Shown here piece after piece: positions 22,034-25,493 of a stretch of DNA of 25,493 bases. The position numbers and the translations under genes are program-made. The notes beneath the pieces are model-generated. The model did not search any database. It had not been told where the DNA came from and saw only the letters and a program-made list of their open reading frames with translations. The stretch lies in assembly GCA_964533785.1 (NCBI GenBank), contig CAZHNG010000057.1:1-25493 (forward strand), read 5' to 3'. Source of the DNA: JANQRV01 sp964533785 (GTDB lineage: Bacteria > Bacteroidota > Bacteroidia > Chitinophagales > Saprospiraceae). Position 1 is the first letter of the stretch. Every line of letters begins with the position of its first letter.

Positions 22034-22078
22034 AAAGGAGGATCAGGTTTGAATAATTATTTCACTATACCTTTTTGA
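22034..22078 (+). other. Orphan consensus Shine-Dalgarno sequence with a 9-codon mini-ORF
   Basis: AAAGGAGG at 22034-22041 is followed at a 7-base spacing by TTG at 22049, opening the frame MNNYFTIPF with a stop at 22076-22078. The stop lies inside the left arm of the large palindrome. No gene on this strand follows. CCTCCT at 21919-21924 could pair with AGGAGG if both are on one transcript. This may be chance. Expression is not shown by anything in the sequence. Confidence 0.25.
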
Positions 22079-22127
22079 ATTCAGATGGCTAGCAAAGAAT
22101 AAGCCATCTGAAATTCAAAATGGTATA
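22066..22127. terminator. 62-bp near-perfect palindrome between rpsU and sdhB, probable bidirectional terminator
   Basis: The left arm 22066-22090 pairs with the right arm 22102-22127, with one mismatch and one single-base bulge, around an 11-base loop. Outer ends are TATACC/GGTATA and inner ends GATGGCT/AGCCATC. It lies exactly where two convergent transcripts, rpsU (+) and sdhCAB (-), must stop. No U-tract follows on either strand, so it is not a textbook intrinsic terminator. A short ACCGG/CCGGT repeat follows at 22127-22155. Confidence 0.5.
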
Positions 22128-22164
22128 ACCGGGACTTTCGCTTAATTTTCCGGTAATATCTTAG

Positions 22165-22923
22165 CTACGTATTTTTTTCGTAAGTGAATACTGCACCTAA
22201 ATACTGCCTGTTCATACGGGCAATATTATCCACGGAGATCTCCTTTGGACATTCAGCTTCGCAAGCAGTGATGTTAGAGCACATGCCAAATCCTTCTTCG
22301 TCCATTTTTTTCACCATTGCCAAGGCTCGTTTTTTCATTTCTACCTGCCCCTGAGGTAACATGGCGAGATGTGAGATCTTTGCGGAGGTGAATAACATCG
22401 CTGAGGCATTAGGACAAGCTGCTACGCAAGCGCCGCAGCCTATACAAGTAGCGGCATCAAAAGCTTCTGAAGCCGTGTCCTTTTCGATGGGTATGGAATT
22501 TGCATCCTGTGCTTGCCCGGTATTAACGGAAACGTATCCGCCGGCCTGAATGATCCTGTCAAAAGCCGAACGGTCAACGACCAGATCCCGGATAACAGGA
22601 AAAGCTTTTGCTCTGAACGGTTCGATAACAATAGTATCACCATCTTTGAACTTTCGCATGTGCAACTGGCAAGTGGCTGTGCCACGCTCCGGGCCATGAG
22701 GGTGGCCGTTAATAACCATATTACATGTTCCGCAAATCCCTTCTCTACAATCATGCTCAAAGTAAACGGGTGTTTTCTTTTCGGAGATCAATTTTTCATT
22801 AAGCACATCCAGCATTTCCAAAAAGGACATATGTTCACTTACATTATCCATCTGGTAGGTTTCAAACTGACCTTTTTTGCTGTATTCCCCTCCTTGCCTC
22901 CATATTTTTAATGTCAACTTCAT
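22165..22923 (-). CDS. sdhB: Succinate dehydrogenase/fumarate reductase iron-sulfur subunit
   Basis: This is the electron-transfer subunit of respiratory complex II, on the cytoplasmic face between SdhA and the cytochrome b subunit. It has 252 residues. [2Fe-2S] ligands are C59, C64 and C67 in DCREGICGTC plus C85 in GTATCQLH. The [4Fe-4S] cluster uses C160, C163, C166 in CIGCGACVAAC, and C225. The [3Fe-4S] cluster involves C170, C215 and C221 (CSNITACEAECPKE). The GHPHGPERGT insertion is characteristic of the Bacteroidota/epsilon-type B subunit. It is the last gene of sdhCAB, starting 7 bp after the sdhA stop, and ends before the large palindrome. Confidence 0.95.
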   Translation of the reverse strand: MKLTLKIWRQGGEYSKKGQFETYQMDNVSEHMSFLEMLDVLNEKLISEKKTPVYFEHDCREGICGTCNMVINGHPHGPERGTATCQLHMRKFKDGDTIVIEPFRAKAFPVIRDLVVDRSAFDRIIQAGGYVSVNTGQAQDANSIPIEKDTASEAFDAATCIGCGACVAACPNASAMLFTSAKISHLAMLPQGQVEMKKRALAMVKKMDEEGFGMCSNITACEAECPKEISVDNIARMNRQYLGAVFTYEKNT

Positions 22924-22930
22924 TTTCTTC

Positions 22931-24934
22931 TTATTTATAACTTCTGGTTTTCAATTCTACATTTTCAAATTGCAATTCTTCTTTGTGAAGCTCCGGCTCT
23001 TCATCCCAGCCTTTGTATTCCCATGCGGAAACGTAGGCGTATTCTTCATCGTCTCTCAAGGCTTCACCTTCCGGCGTCTGGTACTCTTCACGGAAATGCC
23101 CTCCGCAAGATTCTTTTCTGTCCAGCGCGTCGACCATCATCAATTCACCTAATTCCATAAAGTCTGCAACCCGGTAAGCTTTTTCTAATTCAGGATTAAA
23201 TTCTCCAGCATTACCAGGCACAAAGACATCTTTATAAAATTCCTCACGCAGTTCACGGATCATCTGGCGACCTTTGTTCAAACCTTCTGCATTTCTTGAC
23301 ATACCGCAATAATCCCAAACGATCTTCCCTAACCGGCGGTGAAAACTTTCGACGGATTGATTACCACCTATATTCATCAATTGCTCCAATCTTTGACGAA
23401 CCTCCTCTTCCACTTTCATAAATTCTTCAGAATCGTTTGCAATGTGCGGTGTTCTGATCTCCTTGGAGAGGAATTGTCCGATCGTATAAGGGATAACAAA
23501 GTAACCGTCGGCCAACCCTTGCATCAAAGCTGAGGCTCCTAACCGGTTGGCACCGTGATCAGAGAAATTGGCTTCTCCCAGTGCAAAAAGTCCCGGAATG
23601 TTCGTTTCCAGGTTATAGTCAACCCACAAACCACCCATCGTGTAATGTACTGCCGGATATATTTTCATGGGCAATACGTATGGATTTTCGCCAGTGATCT
23701 TTTCGTACATCTCGAAAAGGTTACCGTACTTTTCGGAGACCACTTTATTTCCGAGTTCTTTGATTTTTTCTTTGCTCGGATTTCCAATGCCCTGATTGTG
23801 AGCAGCTGATTTACCGTATCTTTCGATCGCACTGGAAAAGTCAAGGAATACTGCCAATCCAGTTGGTGCAACGCCCAGGCCTTCATCAGTAGCAGCTTTA
23901 GCAGCTCTTGATGCAACGTCCCTCGGCACTAAATTTCCGAAGGCCGGATAACGACGTTCGAGGTAGTAATCGCGATCTTCCTCGGGAATATCCAGCGCCG
24001 TTTTACTGCCCTCCCTGATGGCTTTGGCGTCTTCTAGTTTTTTAGGAACCCAAACACGTCCGTCATTACGTAAACTTTCCGACATTAAAGTCAACTTAGA
24101 CTGATACTCTCCGGAAACAGGAATACAAGTTGGGTGAATTTGCGTAAAACAAGGATTAGCCATCAAAGCTCCCCGGCGGGTAGCTCTCCATGCTGCACTG
24201 ACATTACAGCCCATGGCATTGGTAGACAAGTAAAATACGTTACCATAACCTCCGGTAGCCAACACCACACAATGAGCACTGTGTCTTTCCAGTTCGCCGT
24301 TCAATAAATTACGGGCGATAATACCTCTTGCCTTACCGTCAATGGTAACTACGTCCATCATTTCATGCCGATTGAACATTTGAACATTACCCAAGGAAAT
24401 TTGACGGGATAAAGCCTGGTATGCACCCAACAACAATTGCTGTCCGGTTTGCCCCCGGGCGTAGAAAGTCCTGCTCACCTGCACCCCGCCGAAAGAACGG
24501 TTGGCCAGCAAGCCGCCGTATTCACGGGCAAAAGGCACACCCTGGGCGACCGCCTGATCAATAATATTTAAACTCACTTCCGCCAAACGGTGCACATTGG
24601 CTTCGCGAGAGCGGTAATCTCCCCCCTTGATCGTATCGTAAAACAGGCGATAGATGCTATCACCATCATTTTGATAGTTCTTAGCAGCGTTTATCCCCCC
24701 CTGGGCAGCAATACTGTGCGCCCGGCGCGGACTGTCGTGAAAAGTAAAAGCTTTTACATTGTAACCTAATTCACCAAGTGTTGCTGCCGCACTCGCTCCT
24801 GCTAAGCCAGTTCCCACTACGATAATGTCAATGCGGCGTTTATTATTGGGAGCTACCAGGTTCATTGTCGAGCGGTACTGCGTCCACTTTTCAGCTAATG
24901 ATCCTGGTGGTACTTTTCCATCTAATTGCTTCAT
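22931..24934 (-). CDS. sdhA: Succinate dehydrogenase/fumarate reductase flavoprotein subunit
   Basis: This is the catalytic subunit of complex II, oxidising succinate to fumarate. From the ATG at 24934 (MKQLDGKVPPGSLAEKW) it has 667 residues. A longer frame from a TTG at 24994 would overlap sdhC and is unlikely. Key sites are the FAD fold IIVVGTGLAGASAA (37-50), the covalent-FAD histidine H73 in RRAHSIAAQGGINAAKN, and the substrate segment HPTCIPVSGEYQSKLTLMSE. Also present are the VPRDVASRA arginine region and MKIYPAVHYTMGGLWVDY. The FAD-binding C-terminal block contains LGEANFSDHGANRLGASAL. The fairly long type and KWTQYRSTMNLVAP N-terminus are the Bacteroidota/non-mitochondrial form. It starts 19 bp after the sdhC stop. 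Confidence 0.96.
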   Translation of the reverse strand: MKQLDGKVPPGSLAEKWTQYRSTMNLVAPNNKRRIDIIVVGTGLAGASAAATLGELGYNVKAFTFHDSPRRAHSIAAQGGINAAKNYQNDGDSIYRLFYDTIKGGDYRSREANVHRLAEVSLNIIDQAVAQGVPFAREYGGLLANRSFGGVQVSRTFYARGQTGQQLLLGAYQALSRQISLGNVQMFNRHEMMDVVTIDGKARGIIARNLLNGELERHSAHCVVLATGGYGNVFYLSTNAMGCNVSAAWRATRRGALMANPCFTQIHPTCIPVSGEYQSKLTLMSESLRNDGRVWVPKKLEDAKAIREGSKTALDIPEEDRDYYLERRYPAFGNLVPRDVASRAAKAATDEGLGVAPTGLAVFLDFSSAIERYGKSAAHNQGIGNPSKEKIKELGNKVVSEKYGNLFEMYEKITGENPYVLPMKIYPAVHYTMGGLWVDYNLETNIPGLFALGEANFSDHGANRLGASALMQGLADGYFVIPYTIGQFLSKEIRTPHIANDSEEFMKVEEEVRQRLEQLMNIGGNQSVESFHRRLGKIVWDYCGMSRNAEGLNKGRQMIRELREEFYKDVFVPGNAGEFNPELEKAYRVADFMELGELMMVDALDRKESCGGHFREEYQTPEGEALRDDEEYAYVSAWEYKGWDEEPELHKEELQFENVELKTRSYK

Positions 24935-24953
24935 AATATAATGTCTGAATTTA

Positions 24954-25493
24954 TTATTGTCTAAAGAAATACATGAATATTGGAATGATCGCAAAACCTA
25001 AGGGGACAACGACAGAATAGGCTCTCCCCAAAAATCTGATGGCCGGAGAATATTTCTTATGATTAATTCCCAGCGTTTGAAATGCACTCTGAAACCCGTG
25101 TAGTAAGTGGAAAGCGATCACTACCATTGATACTACATAAAAAATGACAAAACCAATGTTGGTATAAGCTACCTGCACCAATGTATACAGATCCTTTACC
25201 TTTTGGCCTTCGATCGTAACGTATGGGGTATTTCCGATCTTCATCTGTAACCAAAACTGGTACAAGTGAATAAGGATAAAAACCAGAATGATCGTCCCAA
25301 GCCAACCCATATTTCTCGCAGAAGGAGCATGCGTTACGGTGGCTCTTGTCACTTTAACAGCATACCGTTCTTTACCCCTTGCTGCTCTGTTTTTGCTCCA
25401 TAGGATCAAGCCTTGTACGGCGTGCAAAATAATAGAGAGATACAGTAAATAGGAGACTGTCTTTATAATAGGGTCGGTAGTCATTTTCTTTGC
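24954..25493 (-). CDS. sdhC: Succinate dehydrogenase cytochrome b subunit (5' end outside the window)
   Basis: This is the membrane anchor of a type-B succinate:menaquinone oxidoreductase, which carries two hemes b and five helices in the family. About 180 C-terminal residues are present. The frame stays open through AKK upstream of the ATG at 25484, so that ATG is probably internal: the family normally has an extra N-terminal helix with its histidine before this point. Membrane segments lie around VSYLLYLSIILHAVQGLIL, MGWLGTIILVFILIHLYQFW, FVIFYVVSMVVIAFHLLHGF and VVVPLGFAIIPIFMYF. Histidines in ILHAVQG, LIHLYQ and FHLLHG are candidate heme ligands. It is the first gene of sdhCAB; the promoter lies off the right edge. 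Confidence 0.9.
   Translation of the reverse strand, partial: AKKMTTDPIIKTVSYLLYLSIILHAVQGLILWSKNRAARGKERYAVKVTRATVTHAPSARNMGWLGTIILVFILIHLYQFWLQMKIGNTPYVTIEGQKVKDLYTLVQVAYTNIGFVIFYVVSMVVIAFHLLHGFQSAFQTLGINHKKYSPAIRFLGRAYSVVVPLGFAIIPIFMYFFRQ

Noticed and set aside
22066..22127. MITE or insertion-sequence end
   Set aside because: No target-site duplication flanks it (TTCAC on the left, ACCGG on the right) and no transposase is in the window; left open only as a repeat-family question.
24935..24994. Twenty-codon N-terminal extension of sdhA from a TTG
   Set aside because: Overlaps the end of sdhC and is unlike SdhA N-termini; MKQLDGKVPPG is the natural start.

Overview
The window looks like chromosomal DNA of a Bacteroidota bacterium, most likely from the Saprospiria (Lewinella-like) side of the phylum. 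That placement is inference from gene content. The window holds the gliding-motility lipoprotein GldB, an outer-membrane receptor with a carboxypeptidase-regulatory-like N-terminus, a PorT-like barrel, a Bacteroidota-type SdhCAB respiratory complex and a Bacteroidota-type bS21. Several intergenic regions carry the phylum's TAnnTTTG -7 promoter element, and almost no gene has a Shine-Dalgarno sequence. Class-level placement is a guess.

Layout. 1-387 is non-coding. It is followed by xerD (+), a 91-bp array of 7/8-bp units, and gldB (-). gldB diverges from a PorT-like barrel gene (+), followed by nadC (+). On the minus strand come an overlapping pair (flavin amine oxidase-like oxidoreductase plus SRPBCC protein) and a TonB-dependent-receptor-like outer-membrane protein. 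The plus strand resumes with a small membrane protein, a MATE exporter and a tartrate dehydrogenase-like enzyme. Next is a probable sugar-acid cluster: cyclase-family hydrolase, DUF1537 four-carbon acid sugar kinase, ACS-type MFS transporter and Gfo/Idh/MocA oxidoreductase.

16.2-16.8 kb is a patch of gene remnants: a degraded CoA-transferase, and a jelly-roll-like fragment broken by an apparent one-base deletion. It is followed by a secreted CotH/FAM20-like putative kinase and an intact acetyl-CoA hydrolase/4-hydroxybutyrate CoA-transferase family gene. After a second heptamer array come a fatty acid desaturase (+) and a tail-to-tail overlapping orphan modA (-). Then follow rpsU (+), a 62-bp near-perfect palindrome, and sdhB-sdhA-sdhC (-). 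sdhC runs off the right edge.

Most genes are housekeeping or family-level assignments. The best candidates for something undescribed are the sugar-acid cluster, which has an isocitrate-dehydrogenase-fold enzyme next to a DUF1537 kinase and a paired decamer repeat before the first cluster gene, and the secreted kinase-like protein. Also worth attention are the two heptamer arrays, and the unused consensus Shine-Dalgarno sequence with a 9-codon mini-ORF and large palindrome just downstream of rpsU. I saw no tRNA, rRNA, CRISPR array, insertion sequence or phage gene.
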